Assembly (NCBI GenBank): GCA_026413225.1
Contig: CM048557.1
Coordinates: 18,206,871 to 18,270,870, forward strand
DNA: 64,000 bases
From: Otis tarda
Taxonomy: Eukaryota > Chordata > Aves > Otidiformes > Otididae
Direction of reading: 5' to 3'
Both the position numbers and the translations under genes were made by a program. Shown piece by piece: positions 1 to 10,900 of the stretch. The stretch's first letter is position 1. The number at the start of each line of letters is the position of its first letter. The notes beneath the pieces are model-generated. The model did not search any database, had not been told where the DNA came from, and saw only the letters and a program-made list of their open reading frames with translations.

Positions 1-1474
1 CTCTTCTCCAGACTGAACAATCCCAGCTCCCTCAGCCGCTCCTCATAAGGCCTGTGCTCCAGACCCCTCACCAGCTTCGTAGCCCTCCTCTGAACGTGTT
101 CCAGGGCCTCAATGTCTTTCTTGCAGTGAGAGGCCCAAAACTGAACACAGTACTCGAGGTGCGGCCTCACCAGTGCCGAGTACAGGGGGACAATTACCTC
201 CCTGTTCCTGCTAGTAACACTGTTTTTGATGCAAGCCAGGATGCCGTTGGCCTTCTTGGCCACCCAGGCGCACTGTCAGCTCATGCTCAGCCGAGCATCA
301 ATCAGTACCCCCAGGTCCGTTTCCTCCACACAGTCCTCCAGCCACTCCGCCCCAAGCCTATAGCGCTGCCTGGGGTTGTTGTGGCCGAAGTGCAGGACTC
401 GGCATTTGGTCTTGTTGAACCTCATCCCATTGGCTTCAGCCCAGCTCTCCAGCCTGTCCAGATCCCTCTGTAGGGCCTCGCTACCCCCAGGCAGATCCAC
501 ACTCCCAGCCAATTTGGTGTCATCTGCGAACTTACTGAGGGTGCACTCAATGCCCTCATCCAGATCATCAATAAAGATATTGAAGAGGACAGGCCCCAGC
601 ACCGACCCCTGGGGAACACCACTTGTGACTGGTAGCCAGCTGGATTTAACTCCATTCACCACCACTCTCTGAGCCTGGCCCTCCAGCCAGCTCCTTACCC
701 AGCCAAGAGTGTACCCATCCAAGCCATGGGCTGCCAGCTTCTGCAGGAGAATACCGTGGGAGACAATGTCAAAGGCTTTGCTGAAGTCTAGGTAGACCAC
801 ATCAACAGCCTTTCCCTCATCCAGCAGATGGGTCACTTGATCATAAAAGGAGATCAGGTTGGTCAAACAGGACCTGCCCTTCATGAACCCATGCTGGCTA
901 GGCCTGATCCCCGGCCATCCCGCACATGCCGCATGATCTCCCTCAAGACTATCTGTTCCATAACCTTCCCTGTAACCGAGGTCAGGCTAACAGGCCTGTA
1001 GTTCCCCGGATCCTCCTTACAACCTTTCTTGTAAATGGGAGTCACGTTGGCAATCCTCCAGTCTTCCGGGATCTCACCAGTCAACAAGGAGCGCTGATAG
1101 ATGATGGAAAGCGGCTCGGCTATCACCTCCGCCAGTTCCCTCAGCACTCTCGGGTGGATCTCATCTGGCCCCATGGACTTGTGGCAGTCCAGTTGGAGTA
1201 GTAAGTCTCTGACCGTTTCTTCCAGAATCACCGGGGGGTTAGCGTGCTCCCCAGCCGAGACTACCAGGTCAGAGAGAGGAGTACCCTGAGGATAACTGGT
1301 CTGACCTTTAAAGACAGACGTAAAGAAGGCATTCAGAACCTCCGCCTTTTCCTTATCCTCAGTGGTCACATTCCCAGCCTCATCCAGCAAAGAGTGGATA
1401 TTCTCCTTTGTCCTCCTCTTACTGTTAATGTATTTATAAAAGAGTTTCTTATTCCTTTTCACCCTCGCTACCAA
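1..1474 (-). pseudogene. CR1 ORF2 reverse transcriptase remnant
   Basis: The gene would encode the CR1 reverse transcriptase. Two minus-strand frames carry it: 1474 to 881 and 884 to 276. The first holds the N-terminal RT blocks (GPDEIHPRVLRELAEVI, then [10 protein letters not shown]). The second holds block A ([11 protein letters not shown]), block B ([14 protein letters not shown]) and the catalytic FADD box ([11 protein letters not shown]), the CR1 version of YADD. The frames are separated by what looks like a one-base loss near 900-915. A single in-frame TGA at 276-278 interrupts the second frame. Past it the same frame stays open to the window edge, with [17 protein letters not shown] and later [12 protein letters not shown] recognisable. 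The endonuclease part is missing through 5' truncation, so the copy is not autonomous. Confidence 0.9.
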
Positions 1475-1475
1475 A
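1..1475 (-). mobile_element. CR1 LINE, 5'-truncated, continues past the left edge
   Basis: This is a non-LTR retrotransposon of the CR1 family, which copies its own RNA into DNA at a nicked target site. Read on the minus strand it begins at about 1475, inside the ORF2 reverse transcriptase region, so it is 5'-truncated as most CR1 copies are. It proceeds leftwards through the RT core into the C-terminal region (…[12 protein letters not shown]) and leaves the window before its 3' tail. The right junction lies where coding-like sequence gives way to unrelated AT-rich DNA near 1475. Both RT frames are almost open, so the copy is fairly young. The edge prevents checking the 3' octamer repeat. Confidence 0.95.
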
Positions 1476-4400
1476 TCTATTGTTTGTTACAATTTGTGTT
1501 GTTTCTGGACTTAGGTCATTTTAGCCTTGTGGTACCAGCTGAGCTGTTCTGGAAGAGAGGAGACTCTCTCTATCCCAGAATTAATTTTTCACGTGGATTT
1601 TGCCAGTAAAGGGGAGCTCTGTTTTACATTTGATTTCTTTTTCCTTTTCCAAGGCGTTCATTGTGTTCAGGGAAAGGACAGAATTAATGCACAATTTCAT
1701 TAAGGCCGAACCATGAGTTCTGCATCCAAAACTGTGGCATGAAACTAAGCTGGCACTGGCTGAAGGTAGTGAAGGATTTGGAGGTTACGTCACTGTACTG
1801 GTGTGGCTGTGTCTTTACTGACGTGGCTTAATGTCCCCCGCAAACAGGTGGTGGTTTCCTCACGCAGCCTAGCCGTGTACATCACAGCTCTGTGGACGTG
1901 GGTCTGCTGGGTGAGTGTGCCTGCACTCCTCTCCTGCGTGGCATGGGCATCTCTCGGGTACCCTGTGGAAATTTCTCTGGCTGGTCTTATACGCTGGAGA
2001 GGATTCATGACCCTTGCGATTTCTTCCAGCTGTTTCTCTTGTAAGCGTATGTATTCTGTGCTGGGAACAGTGTTACACTATCATATGTTGTTGCCTGTTT
2101 TAGAGTCATATAGAATTAGAAATTTTTGAGTAAATACTCATGATTTCTAAGTTCTAGTTCTGCTCTGTGAAGAGTCTGCTTAAAATGAATGACTTCACAG
2201 TGTTTCTTGAGCCTTGTTTAGAAAACTTTTGTTAGAAGTAGATTCCTAAATAGTGTTCAGCAGGTTAAATGCAGTTGCTGGCTCTTATTATCAGAGGCAC
2301 AGTCATCTAGGGACAGTTGCAAGATGCCTGATTATAACAACATTTTGCATATTATCCGTGTTCGCTATCTGCAAATGTCAGTTTCTTCTTCAAAAGTGCT
2401 GTAGCAGTTCGTAGTGCTCGCACATGGTCTTAATGGGGGTGCAAGGAAGACTGGCTTAATGCGGGGCTTTATAGTTAACCCTAAGGTGTTTGGGCATACA
2501 CCTGGACTGTTCAAATACATTGTAAACTGTAATTAGGCACCTATGTAGTTGTTACAACTGAGTGATTCTGCTGTCACTTTGACTTGAAGGCATCATCACA
2601 CTTGCCATCACACAGCTTAATGGCCTCATTCCCAGGCAGGATTTCACTGCGCTGTGCTCCCTGCAAACATGCTGTAAGTGATGTTGAAGAATTGAGCATC
2701 TAGATGGGCAAGACAGAAAGGAAATATTATGCTCCTTTCAAAAATAGGACTCTAAAATTGATAGGCTCAGGTCTATGGGAAAGTGGCAGCTGGACCCAGC
2801 TCTAGGTCTTAGGAAAAAGACTGAGGATCAAGGCTGCCAGTGCTTTGCACAGAACTTCTGGCTGTTCTGGGATAGGCATTTCCCCCATGTGGTGTTTCAG
2901 TGGTTATTTGCTTTTTCATCTTGTTGTATAGCTTCAAAAAGTACTCAGCCAGATGGGCTGTTTGATTTCCTGGATGTTTCATTCTTTTATGTTTAGTTAA
3001 GTCAATATATGTCAATTTTTCATTTGTAAAGCAGAGCTAAAACTTTCCTATTTAATACTGTGCTGTGTGGATAAATTAAGAGGTTCGTTTCTTTTTTGCT
3101 GTATCAGGAAGAGAGTTAATATGATTTAAAGATTAAAATAAATATTTCAGATGTGATCTTTCTTTCCTCCCTTTCTTCAGTATTACACATATACTTTTTA
3201 TCAGAAGTTTTTGCTCACACATTTATTGTTTAAGCAACACACATTTTAAATGCATTATCCCTTTTGGATTGCACAGAGTAACATCTGCTTATTCCAACAT
3301 TTTTTGACCTTGTTTCATAGGTGTAAGAAGGGATGTTGCTTTTCGGAGGCAGTTTGTTCATACTGCATCTTAATTATCAGGGGAGTGGGTTAAGCATGAA
3401 GTTGGGTGACTTTACATCAGGAGTCAGGCTGTAGTTCCCAAAGGGAGAAAATATAATCTTGTGGTTAAGATTAAAGGCTGCAGATGTTGCATTCAGTCTC
3501 TCTTTGCGCATCCTTCAGTATCCCAAAGTCATTAAATAAGAGACCTTAAATTTCCCTGTATAGTCTAGGTGTTGTAAGAATAAATTAATTGGTGTAGATG
3601 AGTCACTTGAATGCTCTGGGACTGTTAGGTTATTTAAAAACCTAAATTTATCACTGAAGCCAGTTCTAAAGGGCTCAGCTTGGCTTTTAAGCTCATGCCA
3701 GTAGTTGTCTTGCCACTGTCATTTAGGATTTGTATCACAGTTGTGCCTAGAAGCCCACATGAACGTCAATAATATATTACACAAAGGCTTATCCAGGAGT
3801 CCTTGCCCCAAGGAACTTGCAATTAAGTCAGAGGCACTAAATGGATAGGAAGGCCTCAAGAGAATGGGGAGAACATGGAGTACACCGTATATATATCTCT
3901 CTGTATAGCTGTCCAGCCGCACACAGGGTGCTGTTTGTGGTTACTTTTTGGCCTTTCTACCTGGTAAGATCTCTGATGCCATGAGGAGGCTGTGAGGATT
4001 TTTAACAGGTATTCATATGTATAGGCACTGCCAGGGGAGAGGAGAGGACAAATGTGGTTCCTGAAAAGCTTTGCAGATGAATGATACAGACTGATTTTGC
4101 TATAGTGGAGCTGGGAGGTCAGTGATACAGGGTGGTAAGTGGGGTGAAAAGCCAGGAAGGACCCTCAGTGTTAAGTAACTGAGAGCAGGTAGAGAGACTC
4201 ATAGGAGTTACTGTGATTGTAGCTTTAGGTTGAGGAGGAATCTCTACAGCAGCATTTTAAACAAATGTAAGTAGCAGAAGATTGCTTTTATCAAGAGAGG
4301 AGAGGAAGAGGTTTCAGTAGCAAATCTCCTAGCAAGATCATTGCCAGATTAGTGTGCAGAGACCAGTCTGTCTGTACAAGGTGTGTTTCTGCCCTAAATT

Positions 4401-6282
4401 GAATTATTTTAGCTGTCAGCAAATACTTGATCTGTGCTTGGGAGATTTGCTCTTTGTATTAGTATTGTATTGCATTCAGTACTGAGGCTAGACAGAGCCA
4501 CTCATCTTTACCTCATGGTCCCACGCGGACTCACTTAACTTAGTCATGAGTGGGCAATTAAGTAAGAAGAGACACCTTGTCAGCTCCAGACGTTAATATA
4601 AATCTTGGTGCTTGTAATACATTTGCATGCCACCCCAGGTCTATTGGGACTTATAATCATTTCTCTGATTCACTGAGAGATTGCTTTGTAGTTCTCTGAA
4701 TCAGAATTTGGCCCAGGAGATAACCAGCAGTAAGTTTTTGACAGGCACTCAGTAAGCATAATTCACCCACCTTGGTGTGCATAGCAATTGCCTCAAGTGA
4801 CACTAAATGCTCTGCTGGGGAAACAGGGGCTCATGCTTAGCAGGCAGCAGATTTTACTCTCAAATTTGTCTTGTTCAGATGCATTTTACCTTTAAATGGC
4901 TTAGAGTTATCAGTTTTATTTAGAAAGAGCATGTGTTTGCATCATAGGGCCCTGAATGAATGAATCAGTGATCAGTATGTTTGTTTCTCCCTGGGATTTC
5001 AGTAAGAGGGTTTTCCTAATTTCTTTACCTTAATCACCTAGAGATGTGTTAAGGATGTAAGTAGTAGTATCGTTGTTCTAAACCAGGCGTGATCCACTAA
5101 TTAAGATGGCTCATGTTGTGCATAAGCCTTTGCTGATGATCTTGTGGAAGGTCCATGAGCTGAATGGAGCTTGGAGTTTGATTTACCCTGGAGAAATGTC
5201 TTACAGAAAGACAAGATGCACACATGCTGGAACAGAATTGCAAAGAGATGCTCTTTGTGCTCTGTTTTTCTGGACAATTAGCAGTTTTCTGTAGTCAAGT
5301 TGCTGAGCTACTGCCTCTAAACACCACTGAATTGTTTATATAAAATCACACAGAAGCAGGGAATGGTGCATGGTTGGAATCTAGTATGTGTTACTTGGGT
5401 TTTTTTTTTCTCCTGCAACCTTAGAAAATACTTTTTTGATCTCAAAGGTAGGCAGACTCTTCCATTCATTTTTGTGTCTGCACTCTCATATTGCTACAAA
5501 TAAATAAATGTCAGTGCATAATTTTATAAGTATATATATAAAGTGCACTGGGAGGATGGAATCTTGAGCCTTCATTCTTCTAAGCAGATGCACATTTTAC
5601 TGGCTTTTATCAGGAAGATTGCCCTTCTGCTGCAGAGCCTTAAAGCAAATATAATTTCTGGGACTTCTTCCCCTACCTTCCCTCCATAGAAAGCACCAAG
5701 GTAGTGTCCACCAGAACAGCTGATGATGTTGCTAGGTACTTGCATTTCTAGCGTAGATGCGTTGTGAAATCCAAAATAAGCTTGAGATAACGTTAGCAGA
5801 ATCAAATATTGTCAGAGGCTGATGTCTCTGTAGCTATTTTTAAAGGGCATTCAGGCTGTCAGTGTTTATTTGACAGAGAGACATGGATGCTGTAACAAAG
5901 CTTTGTTAAGGTGACTCTTTCTATTATATGAAATGATTGGCATGCATTTCCTTGCTTCAGCTGATGAATGCTGGTGCAGAGGCAGAAGCTACCCACTCTG
6001 TATCTTCATTGATCTTCTGTTTTCAGATGTGTTTTGAGAACCAACTCAGGGCAGGCTGCAGCCAGTTACGTACCAGCTGACCATGCCAGTAGGAGACTGG
6101 ACGGATGATGGCAGCTAGGTCTGGGCGGTTGACTTGTTTTTTCAAATGTAGTTTTCTGCACTGTGTGGCCAGGCATTTTCTTCTAGTGACTGGCACAGTC
6201 ATTCTGTATCACTTTGGGCTCAATTTTGTTGTTGTGCACATGTGAACCGTTCACAGCGAAGATGATAAGTTGTGTATGTATG
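1476..6282. other. Unique non-coding DNA, 4.8 kb
   Basis: No gene or recognisable transposon is visible here. All frames are broken every few dozen codons. The longest (1803-2129, 108 codons) has no domain. The content is AT-rich single-copy-looking sequence with a short (TA)n run near 5530-5540, a T run at about 5399-5409, and one 16-bp perfect palindrome at 5893-5908. Confidence 0.6.
5893..5908. repeat. 16-bp perfect palindrome
   Basis: TAACAAAGCTTTGTTA reads the same on both strands. It could be a two-half-site binding element (ACAAAG resembles SOX/TCF core motifs) or chance. Nothing around it decides. Confidence 0.7.
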
Positions 6283-6465
6283 TCTTGTAGTTTAGCCCCG
6301 ACTGGGACCAGACTAAGCAGTCTCTTTCTCACTTCCCCCACCCTCTGAGAGAATAGAGAGAAATAATATAAGGAAAAAGGCTCGAGGTTCGAGATAAGGA
6401 CAGGGAGAAATCCTTAAAGTTACTGTTACGGGCAAAACAGACTTGACTTGGGGAAAAACAATTCA

Positions 6466-6471
6466 TTTATT
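6466..6471 (-). terminator. LTR poly(A) signal AATAAA
   Basis: The minus strand reads AATAAA, upstream of the stretch that ends the LTR. It is placed as expected for the LTR 3' processing signal. The distance from the TATA-like box at 7774-7767 is long (about 760 bp without the CR1), so R would be unusually long or another start site is used. Confidence 0.5.
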
Positions 6472-6537
6472 ACTAAAAGCAGGATAATAAGAAACACAAC
6501 AAGATAACCTCCCCTCACTCCTCCCTCTTCCCGGGCC

Positions 6538-7077
6538 TCTCTACTTTGCTCTGCTGAGACCCCACCTGGAGTACTGCGTCCAGTTCTGGAGCACCCAACA
6601 TAAGAGGGACATGGACCTGTTGGAGAGGGTCCAGAGGAGGCTACAAAGATAAGAGGGCTGGAGCACCTCTCCTATGAGGACAGGCTGAGAGAGTTGGGGC
6701 TGTTCAGCCTGGAGAAGAGGAGGCTCCAGGGAGACCTTATAGAGGTCTTCCAGTACTTAAAGGGGGCCTACAGGAAAGATGGGGAGAGGCTGTTCAGTAG
6801 GGCCTGTTGTGACAGGACGAGGGGTAATGGTTTTAAACTAGAGGGAGGTAGATTTAGATTAGATATTAGGAAAAAATTTTTTACAATGAGGGTGGTGGAA
6901 CCCTGGAGCAGGTTGCCCAGAGAGGTGGTGAATGCCCCATCCCTGGAAACGTTTCAAGGCCAGGTTGGATGAGGCTCTGAACAACCTGATCTAGTCAGGG
7001 ATGTCCCTGCTCCTTGCAGAGGGGTTGGACTAGATGACCTTTGAAGGTTCCTTCCAACCCTAACCATTCTGTGATTA
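6538..7077 (+). mobile_element. CR1 LINE 3' end nested in the LTR
   Basis: A 5'-truncated CR1 of about 540 bp on the plus strand. It starts within the RT C-terminal region ([13 protein letters not shown] is readable from about 6558). After an indel near 6640 it continues in an open stretch at 6694-6972 with [19 protein letters not shown] and, further on, RLDIRKKFF. It ends with the CR1 3' UTR (GGTTGGACTAGATGACC) and a single ATTCTGTG-type octamer unit. The LTR sequence continues on both sides, so this copy is younger than the LTR insertion. Confidence 0.92.
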
Positions 7078-7766
7078 TCTCTCCCACCTTCCCCCCAACC
7101 CCGAGCAGCACAGGGGGGAAAAGGGAGTGGGGGTTATGGTCAGTTCATCACATGTTGTTTTAAGCCACTGCTTCATTGTCTGAGGAAGAACTCCTCACAT
7201 TCCTCCTCTGCTCCAGCATGGGGTCCCACCCACAGGCCACAGTCCTTTGTGAAACTGCTCTGGTACGGGTTGTTTTTCCATGGGGTGCAGTCCCTCCAGA
7301 ATGGCTGCCCCAGCGGGCCTTCCATGGGCCACAGCCTCATTCAGGCATCCACTTGCCCTGGTGTGGGGTCCTCCACGAGCTGCAGGTGGATCTCTGCTCC
7401 TCCGTGGGCCTCCATGGGCTGCAGGGGGACAACCTGCTCCACCATGGGCTGCACCACAGGCTGCAGGGGAATCTTGGCCAGGAGCAGCATTACTGCTCCC
7501 CCTCCTTCTTCACTGATCTTGGCATCTGCAGCCATTCCTCTCACACAAAATTCTTCACAATAGGCAGGCAAACTCCTCTCAGGTTCTCTTCACTTCTCAT
7601 CTCCCCTCCACTTCTTGCAGCCAGGCCGGGCTGAGTTGGACCCAGTTGGCCACCCGGCAGGAGGCCAGAGGGTAAGGCCTGCAAGGCCCACAAGGCTCAC
7701 GCCTCCCCCTCTCTGCCCCTGCTCAACTTCTTCACATCTTCTCTTCTTTTTTTCTGTTTTCCCCTT

Positions 7767-7774
7767 CTTAAATA
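7767..7774 (-). promoter_or_regulatory. TATA-like box of the 6283-7947 LTR
   Basis: The minus strand reads TATTTAAG about 175 bp inside the LTR 5' end, a normal place for a retroviral U3 promoter. It sits in the one AT-rich stretch of an otherwise GC-rich LTR. Confidence 0.5.
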
Positions 7775-7952
7775 CATTATCGCAGAAGTGTTATCAGGGA
7801 ACATTCTGCTGCCGATTGGCTCGGCCTTGGCCAGCAACGGGTCCGCCCTAGGCTCAGCTGAGTCCACTGAACAAATGGGAACAACTTCTAGCAGTTTCCT
7901 ACAGAAGCTGCCACCGTAGCCCCACTTCACTAAATAAAACCAGAACAGTATG

Positions 7953-10900
7953 ACTGCAGAAGCAGAATTTGGTTCACTTTTGTGCTAAAGCTGAGTGGCA
8001 GCAGTTGGTGAGAGAGTCAAATGGCCTCAGTTGCTTTCTGTTTTATTACCTAAACCACTGTGAGCTTGCTATGCTCCTTGCCATCTTTCCCTCACCATCT
8101 TCTCCTTCTGTTAATTCCAGGTGGGTGCTAATAGAAGCGCCGTGCAATCTGTTAGAGCTTTGGGGTAACTTGGAGAGAGAGAAACTGCCATGTTAATTCA
8201 AGACACAGCATCAAAAGCTGGAAACATTCCCAATTGATGAAAGATTGATGTGTGTGCATGTTTGTGTGTATATGTATATAGCCTGACTGGTTGATATTTG
8301 GGTTTTTTAAAATTCAATTTGAATGATGAACACAAAACATCTCCTGTTTCTGCTGCTGCAGAGACAATATTTACAGCTGAAACTTTTATGGTGACAGTCC
8401 CTCAATAGCATACGTTTCAGACTATTGCTGTGCTGTGACTACAGCCTTTTAAGTCTTTGTGGTAACAACCGCAGTAATATTTTCCCTTCGTTTACGCAGG
8501 TCCATTGTGCTTGAGGTCAGCTACAACCTTGTCAGCAGGTCAGAAATACTCTGCCTTTCTTGTATTGTTAACTGGAAGGGAGGCTCCCAGTGTTGTGTGA
8601 ATAATCTGCCATTAGTAAATGGATACAAATTAATTAAGCTTTTGCTCTTTTCTTGCTCACATTTTAGTTTGTCCTTTCCTAAAGGAAAGTTTACACTCTA
8701 TATGCTGAATTGTCAGGCTTTTAGAGCTCCTTTTCAAGCATTGTTTTGTTACTGAGTAATTCTGGATCCCAGACAAGGAGTTTTGCAGGCGTACATGCAA
8801 TGCAGACCAGATGCCACAGCAGGAGTTCAGAGGGAAGGCCTGCTGACCCACAGCTCCCTGCTTAATTTTTGAACATGAGATTGTAGCCAGCTGTCCCTCT
8901 CACTGGAGAGGGAAGTTCCAGTACTCCCACTGCAGGTGTGAATCTGTATGAGAGACTGATCTTCCAAGACTATGCTTCTGTATTTGTTTTATCATACAGT
9001 TGCTTTGCCCCTGCTCCCCAGGACTCATCCTTTTTTTCCTCAGCTAAGCTTCTACATGGTCCATACTCATGGGTCTCTCTTCTTCTCATGAGAAGTCCTG
9101 CTAATGGCCCTAGAGGATCTTGCCATTAAGGAAACACATGAATGTGTGGAGGGCAGGGATTTGCTGTGTGCTGAAGCCCTAGTGTTAATGTGCCACAGCT
9201 TTTCGTAAGGGATGGTCTCAAGTGAAGGTGCTATCATGCCAATGCCAGGTAAATGGGATTTTTGTGCCTGATGTGTGAGTGAGTTGTCCCCTGATTCAGC
9301 AGAGATGCAGATAAATGATGTAAGTTATAGCTAAAATGTGCAGGGACTATTTAATGTAGTTAATTAATGTGTAATGTAATTTGAAGAGTTAAAGATAGTT
9401 TTCTGCCTTCATATTCCTTCTGAAGATTTACAGCAAAAGAGGCTTGGTTACCTGCTGTCCTCTGAGTATTGGGCTTTGAATATTCATCCAGCCAATCTTC
9501 CTGATTGACTGAGAATCCCAGGTGGCTGCATATACGCTAACACTGGTTCCTGCAGCAGGTTTCCTAAAGGCTGATGCTGCCTGCCTTCATCTGCAACTGA
9601 GTAGCCACTTGTCCTCTGGTGGATTTGGAGGCCCACATGAGTGACTTCACATTGGCAAAAGTGTAAGACACAAATTATGTAATTTCTTTATATAATGGAG
9701 TGCTCTTTTTGAGATGCTTTAGCCACCAGATTGCACTTGAGTTGGTTGACAGCAGAGAAATGATAAGACTCAGGAAGCATTCACCCTGCCCAGGAGGTGG
9801 ATATTCAGTGGCACACAGGATTTATACATGTGCCTGTTTTCCCAAGAGCGAACTCTTTTGCCTCTTTTTCTAGGTTATTCTTGTTCCATGCCAGGCTTTT
9901 CCCAATGTGGCCCTACAGCCAGTATCAGGCCTTTTCCCTACGGCTCTGCTTCAGTCCCTGTGCCCTTGGTCACTTAGCAACTTTTGTGTACCTTCAACCT
10001 ACAGTTTCTCTCCTGACTCCATCAAATACAGTGTTTTCTTATCCGTTTCCCTGCCTTTGCCCAGCAAGTTGCAATTTCCCACTCACCCCTTTATTCTTAA
10101 ATCTTAGTTTACTTTCCCCCAATCCTCACTCCCTTGTACAAGCTTTTAAAATAATGCTCGTGTCTTCATTCACCTGGCTGTCTCTCTCCATGGCTGGTGG
10201 TTAACTCCTTTCCCTGGTTGATGTGCTGCTTTCTCTGCCTGAGTGACAGCAGGGAGAGCTCGGAGTACTCCCATACATTTCTCTCACCTTTGCAGTGTCA
10301 AGACTCGGGTATGACAACCTGAAGCTGCTGGTGCAAAGCTTCCCGGCCACTTCCCCAGCCCGGTGCGAGCTTGCTGCAGCTGGACTCTTCGTAGATATGA
10401 GATATCGTAAAGCCTAATGAATGTTTGCAGAGCTTGTGCAGACTGCAGCATGTAATTGCAGGTGTGAAGCTGCAGTAGAGCAGCTGGATTAATCCAGAGT
10501 GTGTAAATTAGTCATATTTGGGTGGTTTCTGGCTGCACACTGTTTCTTTCTAAAAAGAAAAAAAAGCTGAAATGCTACATGTGTGTAAGATGGGCTGCTG
10601 CCTTCTGAGATAATACAGCACTGTTGTATGCATTAGCACATTGTCTCATTAACACTGATGTTCTTTCTCTCCCCCTGCCGTTTGAAGACAGAGGGCCTGA
10701 GATACAGTAAATTGGTGCTTAAAGTAATCTTTTCCTCCTTTGTTAAATAAGATGATGACATGATAGCAATTCTTTGAACAAGAAGGAAGATAATGTAAGG
10801 CTGAGTAGTGAAATCAGCTGATACTAGCCCAGTGGACGGAGCTTTGAGAACTACCCTAAAAGAAGGAAAAAAATCAGAAACTAACAAGAGGCTCTTCCCA

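Larger units (their letters stand above)
6283..7947 (-). mobile_element. Endogenous retrovirus LTR (ERVL-like), split by a CR1
   Basis: This is an LTR of an avian endogenous retrovirus lying on the minus strand, with no internal retroviral genes beside it. It is about 1.12 kb once the nested CR1 (about 6538-7077) is removed. Its limits are set by a 5-bp direct repeat, GTATG at 6278-6282 and again at 7948-7952. On the minus strand it begins TGTTCTGG and ends near ACTACAAGA, with the canonical final CA decayed. A TATA-like TATTTAAG lies at 7774-7767 and an AATAAA at 6471-6466. Orientation is supported by its resemblance to the LTR at 57409-58002 around the stretch before the 3' end (GAGATAA on the plus strand here, its complement there). 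The 7180-7500 part is rich in repeated CCATGGGCTGCAGG-type phrases. A 5-bp duplication fits ERVL. The family name is from memory of avian repeats. Confidence 0.85.

Noticed and set aside
54-473. Plus-strand 139-codon open frame
   Set aside because: It is antisense to the CR1 reverse transcriptase. The sense minus-strand frame carries the recognisable RT motifs.
7176-7634. 152-codon plus-strand open frame
   Set aside because: It lies inside the LTR and reads antisense to it. Its His/Leu/Gly-rich text comes from the repeated CCATGGGCTGCAGG phrases.
9797-10204. 135-codon plus-strand open frame
   Set aside because: Phe/Leu/Ser/Pro-rich translation of a pyrimidine-rich strand that happens to lack stops. 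No domain is visible.
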